Source: Simonsiella sp051414845
GTDB lineage: Bacteria > Pseudomonadota > Gammaproteobacteria > Burkholderiales > Neisseriaceae
Reading direction: 5' to 3'
Assembly: GCA_051414845.1 (NCBI GenBank)
Contig: CP183313.1
Location: forward strand, 2,284,438 to 2,348,437
Length of the DNA stretch: 64,000 nt
Numbering within the stretch: position 1 is the first letter of the stretch; each line of letters starts with the position of its first letter. The translations under genes and the position numbers were made by a program. The notes below the pieces were generated by a model. The model ran no database searches. It was not told the origin of the DNA and saw only the letters and a program-made list of their open reading frames with translations. Shown one piece after another: positions 1 through 8,804 of this stretch.

Positions 1-991
1 CTTCAGGACTCTCAACAAAATTGCCTTTTTTCACCCAACCATGCACGGTTACCAACTGCCATTCTAAGCCTGTAACTTCATCAAGTTTACTTTCTAATAC
101 TTTGATGTTTTCAGATTTTCCTGCAAATTCTTTTTCTAAAATAGCATTGGTAATATTTAATCCAAAATTACCAAACAAAACACGACCAAAACCTTTATTT
201 TTGCGCCACATAGTTAATTCAACTTCTATAGCGTCATTCTTGGTTTGCAATACTTTAACTGGTGTTGCGATTTCTAATGAGCCAATTTGTTTGCCAAGCG
301 TAGCATCTGCAAATAAATCTTGAGGTGTGACGCTGTAATAAGTTTTGCCATGACCAACATTTACACCATGTGCTGCAGATACTAGTGTATCAAATGCAGG
401 GTTGCGAGCACCTTTCATACTTGGTAATTGATGTGCCACACCTTTATGGCAATCTACGCAACTTGCATTGTTTTCTGCGGCACGACGCATCATCATTTGA
501 GAAGTTACGCGCATTTTTGAAAAGTCCATGCTGTCATAATCGTGGCAATTACGACATTCTTTTGAGTTATTTGCTTTAAAACGCGCCCATTCTCGTTGAG
601 CTAAAACAATTCGATGTTCTTGAAATTTCTCTCGCGTTCCAATTGTGCCAGCTATGTGTGCAAAAACTTCACGAGAGGCTTGCATTTTTCGAGCAATTTT
701 ATCTGTGAAATTATGTGGAACATGGCAGTCAGGGCAACGAGCACGTACCCCAGTTCTATTTTTCCAGTGAACTGTTTTTTGCAGTTCAGGCAATAAGTTA
801 TCTTTCATTGTGTGGCATGATAAACAGAATTTTTCCTCATTTGTTTTTTTCATGCCATAATTAAAGCTGCCCCAAAAAACAGCACCTGCAATAAATCCAC
901 CGGTTACCAAAATACCTAAACCAATTTTGGCTGATGGTCGCATAAACAGCTCATAAATAGCTGTAGAAAAACGCTTTATTAGCTTAATCAT
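1..991 (-). CDS. torC: TorC-like multiheme c-type cytochrome (NapC/NirT family), 3' end outside window
   Basis: A membrane-anchored quinol-oxidising cytochrome that would pass electrons to a periplasmic terminal reductase. The frame is open from ATG at 991 to the window edge (330 codons). It has a short cytoplasmic N-terminus, one membrane anchor near residues 20-40, then four CxxCH haem motifs (CLSCH, CPDCH, CRNCH, CVDCH), as in NapC/NirT. A further ~100 residues follow the last haem, which NapC lacks but the TorC/TorY pentahaem cytochromes have; the expected fifth haem would lie beyond the edge. The gene lies 54 bp behind a torE/napE-like gene, and this torE-torC order supports the TorC reading. 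The reductase gene is not in view, so the substrate (TMAO, another S- or N-oxide) is inferred only. Confidence 0.82.
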   Translation of the reverse strand, partial: MIKLIKRFSTAIYELFMRPSAKIGLGILVTGGFIAGAVFWGSFNYGMKKTNEEKFCLSCHTMKDNLLPELQKTVHWKNRTGVRARCPDCHVPHNFTDKIARKMQASREVFAHIAGTIGTREKFQEHRIVLAQREWARFKANNSKECRNCHDYDSMDFSKMRVTSQMMMRRAAENNASCVDCHKGVAHQLPSMKGARNPAFDTLVSAAHGVNVGHGKTYYSVTPQDLFADATLGKQIGSLEIATPVKVLQTKNDAIEVELTMWRKNKGFGRVLFGNFGLNITNAILEKEFAGKSENIKVLESKLDEVTGLEWQLVTVHGWVKKGNFVESPE

Positions 992-1045
992 TATTAATAA
1001 ATCTCATGTAAAATTGAAATCTAAAATATATTCATACTTACTTAC

Positions 1046-1210
1046 TTATTTGGGTGGACCCCACCACAAAATTTGTCCGAACCATACTAAAAAACCGTAT
1101 GCACAAATCACAAGCAATGTAAGAACTGGCAAAATTATACATGCCAACATCAAAAATTGTTTCCATTCTTGTTTTGATGGTAACTCAGGTTTGATTGTTT
1201 TATCATTCAT
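1046..1210 (-). CDS. torE: TorE/NapE-family small membrane protein
   Basis: A 54-residue protein with one hydrophobic helix (about residues 20-45) ending in a G-Q-I-L-W-W-G-P-P segment. This is the layout of the TorE/NapE family that precedes torC or nap genes; its role in respiratory complexes is not well defined. I chose the ATG at 1210 because AAGGAT lies 8-13 bases upstream; an upstream in-frame ATG at 1231 lacks such a site. It is the first gene of a probable torE-torC operon and sits just downstream of the FNR-like promoter at 1245-1286. Confidence 0.75.
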   Translation of the reverse strand: MNDKTIKPELPSKQEWKQFLMLACIILPVLTLLVICAYGFLVWFGQILWWGPPK

Positions 1211-1244
1211 CTCAGAATCCTTGAATAGCACTACTAATTATGTA

Positions 1245-1286
1245 ATTATATTTTATCTAATCCGTATAGGTGTTGAGGTTAATCAA
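1245..1286 (-). promoter_or_regulatory. Class II FNR-type promoter for torE-torC
   Basis: On the minus strand a perfect -10 TATAAT (1250-1245) gives a start point near 1238. The FNR-like palindrome TTGAG-GTTA-ATCAA (1273-1286, one mismatch to TTGAT-N4-ATCAA) is centred at 1279.5, i.e. about -41.5, the class II activator spacing. The site fits anaerobic induction of a respiratory cytochrome. The start point is predicted. Confidence 0.6.
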
Positions 1287-1593
1287 AAGAAACGTCACTA
1301 AATTTATATGTAGTTATCATGAATTTTATTGTTAAATAATGACTATAAGTTTTAGCTACGTTGAGCCACGTTTCAGGCTGCCTGAAAGGGTTTTGTAATA
1401 GTTTCAGATTGCTAGCGCGTAAGTTATTTAATATATTGATACTTTTTGATAGCACATTCAAAAGATGTGCCTGTAAAAGATTTAGATTGGAAAAGAAAAA
1501 ACTGAATGAAGTAAGATAATCAAAATTATTGCAAATAAACAATTTATAGAAAAGTATAAAAATTTTTGAACGTTGTCGGACGATTCAGGACGC
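1287..1593. other. Intergenic, no gene seen
   Basis: An AT-rich stretch with one simDUS near 1373-1387. It is preceded by a TTTTAGCTACGTTGA remnant that also appears at the ends of the dRS3-type elements elsewhere in the window. A possible reverse frame here (1279-1542) has low-complexity content, no ribosome site and no family resemblance. Confidence 0.5.
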
Positions 1594-1622
1594 AAAAAAG
1601 ACCGCGAAAAGCGGTCTTTTTT
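1594..1622 (-). terminator. Terminator of tRNA-fMet
   Basis: Stem AAGACCGC / GCGGTCTT with a GAAA-type loop, flanked by A and T runs. It lies 12 bp beyond the CCA end of the tRNA and is symmetrical, so it could work in both directions. Confidence 0.8.
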
Positions 1623-1633
1623 AATTTAAAATG

Positions 1634-1710
<77 letters not shown>

Positions 1711-1723
1711 TCAGAAAGTCTGA

Positions 1724-1752
1724 ACTATACTGTTGGATTGTTTATGTGTCAA
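1724..1752 (-). promoter_or_regulatory. Sigma-70 promoter of tRNA-fMet
   Basis: Minus-strand -35 TTGACA (1752-1747), a 17-bp spacer, and -10 TATAGT (1729-1724). The predicted start is a few bases before the mature tRNA 5' end at 1710. Confidence 0.85.
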
Positions 1753-1792
1753 GCTAGTTTACATAATTAAACACTTTGATGGTTGAGTTTAC

Positions 1793-2194
1793 TTAATTGG
1801 CTTCGGTAAACATCATAATGCCGTTGATACCTGCGTCGTGAGTGAGTTGGGCAAATTCGGTTAGGTTGTCGTATCGCTGCGCGTAGCTTGCGGCTTTAAT
1901 CAGCATGGGGGCGTTGAGTCCTGTTACCATAACGGAATGTTGCGGCACAATTAGTTTGAGCGCGGCGTTACAGGGGGTTGCGCCAAAAATGTCAGTTAAA
2001 ATCAGTACACCGTTACCTGAATTGAGTTGCGGGATTAATTGTTGTGCTTGTTCGATAATATATGCGTGGTCGTCGGTGGTTTCGACGTTGAGAATTTTGA
2101 TGTTGTGCAGGTTTTGATTGGGAAAGAAGTGTTGTGCTAATTGGGTGTATGCTGCACCTAGTGTTTGGTGGGTAATGATGAGTAAGCCTATCAT
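1793..2194 (-). CDS. PTS EIIA component, mannose family (orphan)
   Basis: A 133-residue EIIA domain of the mannose/fructose/sorbose PTS family. The phospho-accepting His lies near the N-terminus in the short M-I-G-L-L-I-I-T-H segment, and a D-I-F-G-A-T-P-C-N segment around residues 67-75 matches the family D-x-x-G-[GA]-[ST]-P core. The start is supported by AAGGG upstream. In other Neisseriaceae an EIIA of this type sits next to ptsH and ptsI, with no membrane permease, and is thought to regulate rather than transport. Here neither neighbour is present; the tRNA follows directly. An inverted DUS pair separates it from ctrD. Confidence 0.8.
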   Translation of the reverse strand: MIGLLIITHQTLGAAYTQLAQHFFPNQNLHNIKILNVETTDDHAYIIEQAQQLIPQLNSGNGVLILTDIFGATPCNAALKLIVPQHSVMVTGLNAPMLIKAASYAQRYDNLTEFAQLTHDAGINGIMMFTEAN

Positions 2195-2222
2195 AAGTGT
2201 GTTGCCCTTGATGTGTTTTGGG

Positions 2223-2260
2223 TTTTCAGGCTGCCTGAAAGAGTTTCAGGCAGCCTGAAA
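2223..2260 (-). terminator. Inverted simDUS pair acting as terminator of ctrABCD
   Basis: TTTCAGGCTGCCTGAAA and TTTCAGGCAGCCTGAAA stand head to head immediately after the ctrD stop codon. Each is nearly self-complementary and the pair can form a hairpin. The T-tract is short, so efficiency is uncertain. Confidence 0.55.
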
Positions 2261-2263
2261 TGC

Positions 2264-2914
2264 TTAGAGTTTGGAACGATAGTAGGCGTAGGCTTGATCC
2301 ATGTTTTCAAATTGGTGGAGTTTGCCTGCGTCGAGTACCATGGCGTTGTCGCAGTATTGTTTCATCGCGCTTTCGCTGTGGGAGACGAGGATAATGGAGC
2401 GGTCTTTGCGTCGCTCAAATAGCTCGTATTTGCACTTTTCAGAAAAGCGGGAGTCGCCTACGGCAATCACTTCGTCAATTAGGTAGCAGTCAAATTCTAC
2501 GGCGAGCGATAAGGCGAATGCGAGGCGAGCTTTCATGCCTGAGGAGTAGCGTTTTACGGGCTCGTTGAGATAGGTGCCGAGTTCGGAAAATTCTTCGGTA
2601 AAGTCGCGCACATAGTCGGTATCAACGTTGTAAATGCGACAGATAAAGCGCAAGTTATCCGTGCCTGTTAGGCTGCCTTGAAATGCGCCTGAGAAGGCGA
2701 GTGGCCATGAGATGCTCATGGTGCGCTGAATTTCGCCTTCGGTTGGTGGTTCTACGCCGCTGAGTAGGCGGATTAGGGTGGATTTACCTGCGCCGTTGCG
2801 TCCGAGAATGCCGACTTTTTCGCCTTTTTGTAGGGTGAAATTGATGTCGTCCAGTACGGTTTTCCAGCCTTGGCGGGTGCGATAGCGTTTGCTGACGTGT
2901 TCTACGGATATCAT
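2264..2914 (-). CDS. ctrD: Capsule polysaccharide export ATPase CtrD (KpsT family)
   Basis: The ATP-binding subunit of the group 2/3 capsule ABC exporter on the inner face of the inner membrane. It has 216 residues, the usual size. Walker A G-R-N-G-A-G-K-S-T is near residue 39, the signature Y-S-S-G-M-K-A-R near residue 122, and Walker B with D-E-V-I-A-V-G-D near residue 147. The start overlaps the ctrC stop by 4 bases (ATGA), indicating translational coupling. It is the last gene of ctrA-B-C-D. Confidence 0.95.
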   Translation of the reverse strand: MISVEHVSKRYRTRQGWKTVLDDINFTLQKGEKVGILGRNGAGKSTLIRLLSGVEPPTEGEIQRTMSISWPLAFSGAFQGSLTGTDNLRFICRIYNVDTDYVRDFTEEFSELGTYLNEPVKRYSSGMKARLAFALSLAVEFDCYLIDEVIAVGDSRFSEKCKYELFERRKDRSIILVSHSESAMKQYCDNAMVLDAGKLHQFENMDQAYAYYRSKL

Positions 2915-3708
2915 CCCGGTTCAACTCCTTTGCTGAATTGGCGCACGAGTAATAAGCCTAATAGGGTTAAAACGAGGTTGCATAGGATTAAGTACCATGG
3001 ATTTTCAAAGGTGGGGATGCTGCCGCCGAAGTAGCCGTGGCGAAACATTTCGGTGCCGTGAATCATGGGGATTTTGAGCGCGTGGCTTTGTATGTTTTGT
3101 GGTAATGAGTAAACAAAAAAGAGTGCGCCTGAAACAGGAAGCAGGATGAAACTGAATGCCCCCCAAAGTTTGCCAAATGCGTCAAAATAATAGGCGATTG
3201 AGCAAATAACCAAGCCCAAACCAATAGCAAACCATGCCATAAGCAACCATGCTAGCGTCATATAAAACACATCATCAGGCATAGGTATCCAATCGAGGAA
3301 AACAAATAATGCCATGATGACGATTTGCGCAATCGTTGCCCCCATAATCTCCAAAAACATGCGCGCAAAAATGGTGTCTAATACGCGCACATTGCGATGG
3401 TAAAGCAAACTTTGGTTGGCGGTAATCGCGCCAATAGCACGGTTAGAAGCGTTGCGCCACATCATCGCCATTGGGTAGCCTGTAATCATAAACGCAACAA
3501 TGTTGAGCGACGAAAAATGTGACGCGCGAACGTATTTCCACATCAGCACAATCATCAAAGTCATCAACATCGGTTCAACGAATAGCCATAAAAAACCGAT
3601 ATTGTTGCGCCCATAGCGTGTAATGATTTCACGCATGAGTAGCGCGCCCACGACTCTTTTTTGAATCGCGAGTGACTCCCAAAATGTGGTTTTATGCAAT
3701 GCTTTCAT
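2911..3708 (-). CDS. ctrC: Capsule export ABC permease CtrC (KpsM family)
   Basis: A 265-residue inner-membrane permease of the ABC-2 type that, with CtrD, moves lipid-linked capsule across the inner membrane. Six hydrophobic segments can be traced. The amphipathic N-terminus with the L-M-R-E-I-I-T-R-Y-G motif is typical of KpsM/CtrC/BexB. The ATG shares one base with the ctrB stop codon (TAATG). Confidence 0.95.
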   Translation of the reverse strand: MKALHKTTFWESLAIQKRVVGALLMREIITRYGRNNIGFLWLFVEPMLMTLMIVLMWKYVRASHFSSLNIVAFMITGYPMAMMWRNASNRAIGAITANQSLLYHRNVRVLDTIFARMFLEIMGATIAQIVIMALFVFLDWIPMPDDVFYMTLAWLLMAWFAIGLGLVICSIAYYFDAFGKLWGAFSFILLPVSGALFFVYSLPQNIQSHALKIPMIHGTEMFRHGYFGGSIPTFENPWYLILCNLVLTLLGLLLVRQFSKGVEPG

Positions 3709-4922
3709 TAGTTTTTATGCTCACGAACGCTGGCACCCAGTAATTTCAAAATGCCATAAACCATTAAGCTGATGAAGAAAGTTGCCACAATATTGTAGAT
3801 ACGGTCAGGTTTTTGTGGCATATCGGGGCGGTTGGGTTGTGCTACGACTTCCAAATACAATTGCTGTCTATCCGCTTCCGCGCGTGCGCTTTCTAGGGCG
3901 GTCATGGCGGCAGCTAATTGTTTTTCTGCCAAATCGTTTTCCAGCGTTAATTGCTGGTATTGCGCCGCTTGATTGGCAATCGAACGTCCAGTTTTACCCG
4001 TCATCAATTGCGTTTGTTTACGAATTTCAGCTTGTAAACTTTTTTCGCGCGTTTGCAAGCCTTCAATTTGTGGATTTTCAGGGGTTACCGCGCGCACTTG
4101 GTCTAATTGCGTTTGAATAGCGATTAACTCGTCTTGCAGTTTGGAAATCAATGCCAACTGCATACCCGATTGCTCTTTCAAATCCAATACACCATTTTTG
4201 GTGCGATAAGCCATTAATTCTTCAGCGGTAACTCGTACTGCTTCTTGCGCTGTGGTCACATTATTTTCCGCAAACGTAATCGTATCTTTGCGGGCGCGGT
4301 CATTGATTTGGTTAATTAAATGCTCACCTTTTTTCAACAATGCCTGATTGATTTGTTGCGATTGCTCGGGATTAAAGCCCCAAACACGCAAAGTAGAAAT
4401 ACCCGAAATAGAGTCAAAACCAATGCCGACTTTTTCGCTGTAATACTGATAAAATGCCTCGTCAGAATTTAATTTTTCTAAGTTAAATCCATTAAATCGG
4501 CTAATCACATCGCCTTGTTGCTCATAAAATGAGCGCACAGGAATCGTTTTCGACAATTCGCCCAAAGCCGAGCGCGAGCGCATATATTCTTGCACGGCAT
4601 AAGTATCATCTTGCGAGCGCGCAATACCCATGCCTTGAAACAAAGCCCCCAAAGCCCCCGCGCTTGCCTGATTTTTTGCCGAGCGCACGACAAAACTCGA
4701 TTGCGACACATATTGGTCAGATGCAATCGCGCCAAAATACACCGCAGAAATCGCCGTAGGCAAAGCCACCACCACCCAAATCAACCAATTAAACGGCTTA
4801 CGCTTTTTTGGCACTTTAATCACTTCAGGTCTCACTTTTTCAGGCTGCGGTGCTGCCTTAGCCTGCTCGCTTTCATTGGTAGCAGCAGTGGTTTCACTTG
4901 GTTTTTGTTCAGATTCAGACAT
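3708..4922 (-). CDS. ctrB: Capsule export inner-membrane adaptor CtrB (KpsE family, PCP-3)
   Basis: 404 residues. The N-terminus is charged and Pro/Glu rich (about 1-44), then a first membrane helix (about 46-66), a long periplasmic part rich in coiled coil (about 200-370), and a second helix near the C-terminus (about 378-396). This is the polysaccharide co-polymerase layout of CtrB/KpsE/BexC, which bridges the ABC transporter and the outer-membrane channel CtrA. It sits 18 bp downstream of ctrA. Confidence 0.93.
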   Translation of the reverse strand: MSESEQKPSETTAATNESEQAKAAPQPEKVRPEVIKVPKKRKPFNWLIWVVVALPTAISAVYFGAIASDQYVSQSSFVVRSAKNQASAGALGALFQGMGIARSQDDTYAVQEYMRSRSALGELSKTIPVRSFYEQQGDVISRFNGFNLEKLNSDEAFYQYYSEKVGIGFDSISGISTLRVWGFNPEQSQQINQALLKKGEHLINQINDRARKDTITFAENNVTTAQEAVRVTAEELMAYRTKNGVLDLKEQSGMQLALISKLQDELIAIQTQLDQVRAVTPENPQIEGLQTREKSLQAEIRKQTQLMTGKTGRSIANQAAQYQQLTLENDLAEKQLAAAMTALESARAEADRQQLYLEVVAQPNRPDMPQKPDRIYNIVATFFISLMVYGILKLLGASVREHKN

Positions 4923-4940
4923 TATTAAATCCTCAATCCT

Positions 4941-6131
4941 TTAATTAGCAATACGTTCAATATTGTAAAAACTGCTGGTAACAGGCGATAAAACAAACTG
5001 CAAGAATTTCTGCAATTCCGCTGTCGGTGCATTAGCAACATACACAATATCTTTATCGCGCATTTGAATGCGTTGCAACCAGAACAAAGAATGCGGGTCT
5101 TTCAAATTCACGCGATACACCACAGGAATGTCCATGCGCGGCGTAAAACCTTTTGCCAGCCAAGCTTGGCGTTTTTGTTCAGGCAGGCTGCTTAAAGGTT
5201 GATAGCGGAATACAAACACGCCACGCGCATCTGCACGACGGTCTTGCAAACCACCCATTTCACCCATCGCCTCGCCCAAATTCATGCCACGCGCTGCAAA
5301 ACGAATTTGTTGATTTTTGCCCACTGCGCCCAAAGCCGTGAAACTCAACGGCGTCGCCATCATCGTCAGCACATCGCCCGAGCGCAACACAATATTCTCC
5401 GAAGGATTCGCCGTTACCGTTTCCAAAGAAATCGTGCGCACCTGATTGCCGCGCGTTAATTGCAGTGAAATTTCCTGTACGCCTGTTTCCACGCCGCCCA
5501 CAGCCGCCACAGCATCCAAAATGCGTTCACGATGTGCCGTCAAAGGCATACGCACGCTGCGACCTGCGCGAATCACAGTAATATTCGCCGAATTATTTTG
5601 CACCACACGCACCAAAGCTTGCGGCTGATTCGCCTTACGTTTCAGGCTGGCAACAATATTTTGCTGGATTTGCGCAGGCGTTTTGCCTTTTACCGACAAC
5701 TGACCCACAAACGGAATCGAAATCAAGCCATTTTCGCCGACTAATTGTTCAGGCAGCTTAATCACTTGCGCTGTGCCCGAGCCCGCCGAATTAATCGCCC
5801 CGCCAAACAAAACCGCAGGCGGTGCTTCCCAAATCGTCACTTCCAGCACATCGCCCAAGCCCACCGCGTCCACACCCGCGCCGCGTCCGTCCAAATCTAC
5901 CAAACTTTCATTGGTTGGATTACCGCTCAAACCCGCAGAAATCGCGTCCGTCATATCAATCACTTCCACGCGCGGCAAAGCCTTCGCCTCATCCGTGGTT
6001 GGTTCTTTTGATAAATTGGTCACCTTGCTCAAACTCGGGCCAGAAGTCGGCACGGTATTACACGCCGAGAGCAATAAAACAGCGCACACGGCAAAAGCAA
6101 GTGGTTGGCGAACAAAGGGGGCATTCAGCAT
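4941..6131 (-). CDS. ctrA: Capsule export outer-membrane lipoprotein CtrA (Wza/KpsD-type, OPX family)
   Basis: An outer-membrane polysaccharide export lipoprotein. From ATG at 6131 the protein has 396 residues, a hydrophobic signal and lipobox L-S-A-C with the lipidated Cys at residue 24. A poly_export domain follows (G-L-G-D-V-L-E-V-T-I-W-E region, about residues 95-210) with SLBB-type repeats after it. I prefer ATG 6131 over the longer TTG start at 6149: the TTG version would begin inside the ribosome site AGGAG that is ideally spaced for 6131. First gene of ctrABCD. No ctrE/ctrF or capsule-synthesis gene is nearby. Confidence 0.92.
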   Translation of the reverse strand: MLNAPFVRQPLAFAVCAVLLLSACNTVPTSGPSLSKVTNLSKEPTTDEAKALPRVEVIDMTDAISAGLSGNPTNESLVDLDGRGAGVDAVGLGDVLEVTIWEAPPAVLFGGAINSAGSGTAQVIKLPEQLVGENGLISIPFVGQLSVKGKTPAQIQQNIVASLKRKANQPQALVRVVQNNSANITVIRAGRSVRMPLTAHRERILDAVAAVGGVETGVQEISLQLTRGNQVRTISLETVTANPSENIVLRSGDVLTMMATPLSFTALGAVGKNQQIRFAARGMNLGEAMGEMGGLQDRRADARGVFVFRYQPLSSLPEQKRQAWLAKGFTPRMDIPVVYRVNLKDPHSLFWLQRIQMRDKDIVYVANAPTAELQKFLQFVLSPVTSSFYNIERIAN

Positions 6132-6248
6132 TGTGCTGCTCCTATACAAACTTTGTACATAAAAAATGCGCTATTCTAACATCAAATTAGGCAACACACA
6201 GCGATTTTGCACAAATCAAACACCGCAACTAAAACGACTCAATCATGG

Positions 6249-6335
6249 AGTGCGGACGTCACCGTCCGTCATTCGCGCGTAGAGTGTCAATGTTTTGCTT
6301 GTGCTTTTGCGGACGAGGACGTCCGCGCTCCAATT
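6249..6335. repeat. Imperfect inverted repeat, GGAGTGCGGACG / CGTCCGCGCTCC
   Basis: Two arms around a spacer: TGGAGTGCGGACGTC at the left and GACGTCCGCGCTCCA at the right. It lies in the 400-bp gene-free gap upstream of ctrA; function unknown. It could be a small non-autonomous element. Confidence 0.6.
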
Positions 6336-6355
6336 TTTTCAGGCAGCCTGAAGCC

Positions 6356-6444
6356 GTAGGGTGGGCTCTGCCCACCATTTTTTCATCACATCAATGATTT
6401 AAATTTTGCGTGAAACTTTTTCGGTGGGCAAAGCCCACCCTACG
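6356..6444. repeat. Inverted repeat GTAGGGTGGGC ... GCCCACCCTAC
   Basis: GTAGGGTGGGCTCTGCCCACC and GGTGGGCAAAGCCCACCCTACG face each other. Each arm is itself a short hairpin, and the set is bordered by simDUS on both sides. A single related hairpin with the same core occurs at 60119-60149. Confidence 0.65.
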
Positions 6445-6527
6445 AAAATGGCAAATTTTCAGGCTGCCTGAAAACCCTTAAAGCATTATAATCCGCCACT
6501 TAGTTCCACTCTTTCCAACAAAAAATC

Positions 6528-8321
6528 ATGCCTGCTCCTACCCTAAAACAACAACTCACTCTCGCAACCAAATTCGCCGAAAACTGGCAACACGAAACCA
6601 ACGAACGTCGCGAAAAAGACAGCTTTTGGAACGATTTTTTCGCCATTTTCGGTATGAATCGCCAAAAATACGCCAGTTTTGAATTTGCCGTGAAAGACGC
6701 GAAAAACAACACGCAATTTGTGGACGTGTTCTACAAAGGCGTGTTTCTTGCCGAACACAAATCCGCCAAAAAAGATTTAGGCCGCGCCAAAGAGCAAGCC
6801 GAACGCTACATGCTACATTGCTGAAATTCGCGCACGCTGCCTGAAAAAAATTGCCCGAATTTTACGCGGCGTCGGATTTCGCGCAATTTCACTTGTTCCG
6901 CCACTTGCCCATTGACGGCGAAGTGAACGAATGGCGATTTGCGATTGCCCAATTGCTGCAACACATTGAATGCGGCGTATTTCAATTTATGCTGGGGCTG
7001 GAAGGCAAAATCCGCGCCCAACAAGCGGAAGCGAACATCAAAGCGGCAGAAATCATTGGCAGCCTGTACGACGCATTCTGCGCCGAACAAATTTACGATG
7101 AACGCTAATTGCGCTTGTTCATCACGCGCTTACTGTTTTTGTTTTTCGCGGACGACAGCTCGGTGTTTTCGCGCAATTATCTGTTTCAGGATTTTTTGGA
7201 CGCGCAACGCGATGCGGATGTTTTTTTATATAAAATCAACAGTTTAGTCAATGTGTTGAATTTGTCCAACGATAAATAGAACGCGGCGTAAAAGGCGAAT
7301 TTTGCAGGATTTGAATATGTGAACGGCGGTTTATTCCGCGAGCCGTTGCGCGAATTTGCGTTTACGGCGGATTTGTTGGCGAAACTGCAAGCGGCGAGCC
7401 GTTTTGATTGGTCGGGCATTTCGCCTGAAATTTTCGGTACGCTGTTTCAAAGCGTAATGAACGAGACGGAACGGCGCGAAGCAGGTGCACATTACACAGA
7501 AGCGGATAATATTGAAAAAGTGATTAACAGCTTGTTTTTAGAAGATTTATGCGCTGAATTTGCACAAATTCAGGCAGCCAAAGGCAATAAAAACAAATTG
7601 ATTGGCGAGTTTTACCAAAAAATTCAATCGCTGCGTTTTCTTGACCCTGCTTGCGGCTGCGGTAATTTTTTGATTGTGGCGTACGATCATTTGCGCCAAC
7701 TGGAAGACGATGTGATTGCGGAAATCTTATCCAGAAAAAAACAATGATTTGTTTGGCAATGAACCTGTGGTGCAATGCCATTTGAACCAATTTCACGGCA
7801 TTGAGATTGACGAATTTGCCACCATGATTGCGCGTGTGGCGATGTGGCTGAAAAATCATCAATGCAATCGCCGCACAGATATTCGTTTTTCAGGCCGCGT
7901 GAAATGCGAAACTTTGCCGCTGACCGATGAAGCGCACATTGTTCATGAGAACAGCTTGCACGTGGAGTGGGCGGCGGCGGATTTTATTTTTGGCAATCCG
8001 CCGTTTATCGGTTTAACGTATTAAAGCGCGGAACAGAAAACGGACACGCAAAACATTTCAGGCTGCCTGAAAAAATTCGGGAATCTTGGATTATGTGGCG
8101 AATTGGTATGTGAAAGCGGCGAAGATTATGCGCGACAATCCGCGTGTGCAAACGGCGTCTGTGTCCACCAATTCCATTACGCAGGGGCAGCAAGTGGAAG
8201 CCTTGTGGGGTGAATTGTTGGCGTGGGGCGTGGAAATCTCTTTTGCCCATCGCACGTTTCAATGGACGAGCCAAGCGAGCAGCAAAGTGGCGGTGCATTG
8301 TGTGATTATTGGTTTTCGAAT
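6528..8321 (+). pseudogene. Decayed MmeI-like type IIL restriction-methyltransferase
   Basis: Fragments in all three frames read as one protein of the MmeI-like family, a fused nuclease and N6-adenine methylase. The N-terminal part (6528-6824) carries a D..E-x-K nuclease-like segment with E-H-K. The middle part (6839-7747) has in-frame stops near 7106, 7277 and 7289. It contains the SAM-binding motif L-D-P-A-C-G-C-G-N-F. After a frameshift near 7740 comes the catalytic N-P-P-F motif (ending 8024). A third frame (8086-8321) continues with the conserved S-T-N-S-I-T-Q-G region. The target-recognition and C-terminal parts are missing; coding similarity stops where a GC-rich inverted repeat begins. 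It cannot make an active enzyme. Confidence 0.85.
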
Positions 8322-8396
8322 TGGAGCGGGCGCGGCTCGCGCCCAAATCGCCGAGTCCAGTAAAGCTAAGATGTGGGAGCGAGCCGCACCCGCTCC
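8321..8396. repeat. GC-rich inverted repeat at the 3' end of the methylase remnant
   Basis: GGAGCGGGCGCGGCTCG and CGAGCCGCACCCGCTCC flank a ~40-bp spacer. The same design, with arms GGAGGCGGCTCG / CGAGCCGCCTCC, is found at 29492-29567, so this is a repeat family. Confidence 0.6.
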
Positions 8397-8469
8397 GATA
8401 TTGGCTGCCTGAAAGATAAGTTTTACACGTCCACGTTTAAAGTATTAAAATAAATACCCATTCATCTTT

Positions 8470-8505
8470 CAGGCAGCCTAAAACTTTTTCAGGCTGCCTG
8501 AAAGA
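8470..8505. terminator. Inverted simDUS pair
   Basis: TTTCAGGCAGCCTAAAA and TTTTTCAGGCTGCCTGAAA stand back to back upstream of the toxin-antitoxin operon. The pair can form a hairpin that would insulate the operon from read-through. Confidence 0.45.
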
Positions 8506-8528
8506 TTGCCACCAAGAGGAACGCAATC

Positions 8529-8804
8529 ATGCAAACAATTACCTGTCAAGAATTTAACCGCCGCACCAGCCATGTACAAAAAATGGCGGAGCGTGAACCC
8601 GTGTTGATTACGCAACATGGCAAACCTGCGTTTGTATTGCAGTCGTATCAAAATTATGAAAAAAATCAAAAAGCAGGCAAAAGTTTTTTGCAGGTTTTAT
8701 TGGATGCGAATTTGCCGCCTGAATTAGGCGATATTGAATTAGAAATTTCGCCACGCAGCACAGGGCAACGTCCGCCCGTAGACTTGAGTATGGAGGATGA
8801 ATGA
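8529..8804 (+). CDS. Phd/YefM-type antitoxin
   Basis: 91 residues. The N-terminal half fits the Phd/YefM DNA-binding fold (M-Q-T-I-T-C-Q-E-F-N-R-R ... E-R-E-P-V-L-I-T-Q-H-G-K-P). The C-terminal half is the variable toxin-binding tail. It precedes the PIN toxin and overlaps it by 4 bases, the usual antitoxin-first order, and probably represses its own promoter. The ribosome site is AAGAGG. Its DNA target could not be identified. Confidence 0.87.
   Translation: MQTITCQEFNRRTSHVQKMAEREPVLITQHGKPAFVLQSYQNYEKNQKAGKSFLQVLLDANLPPELGDIELEISPRSTGQRPPVDLSMEDE

Noticed and set aside
1279..1542. 87-codon minus-strand frame upstream of torE
   Set aside because: Low-complexity Asn/Phe/Leu content, overlaps the FNR-like site and a DUS, and lacks a ribosome site.
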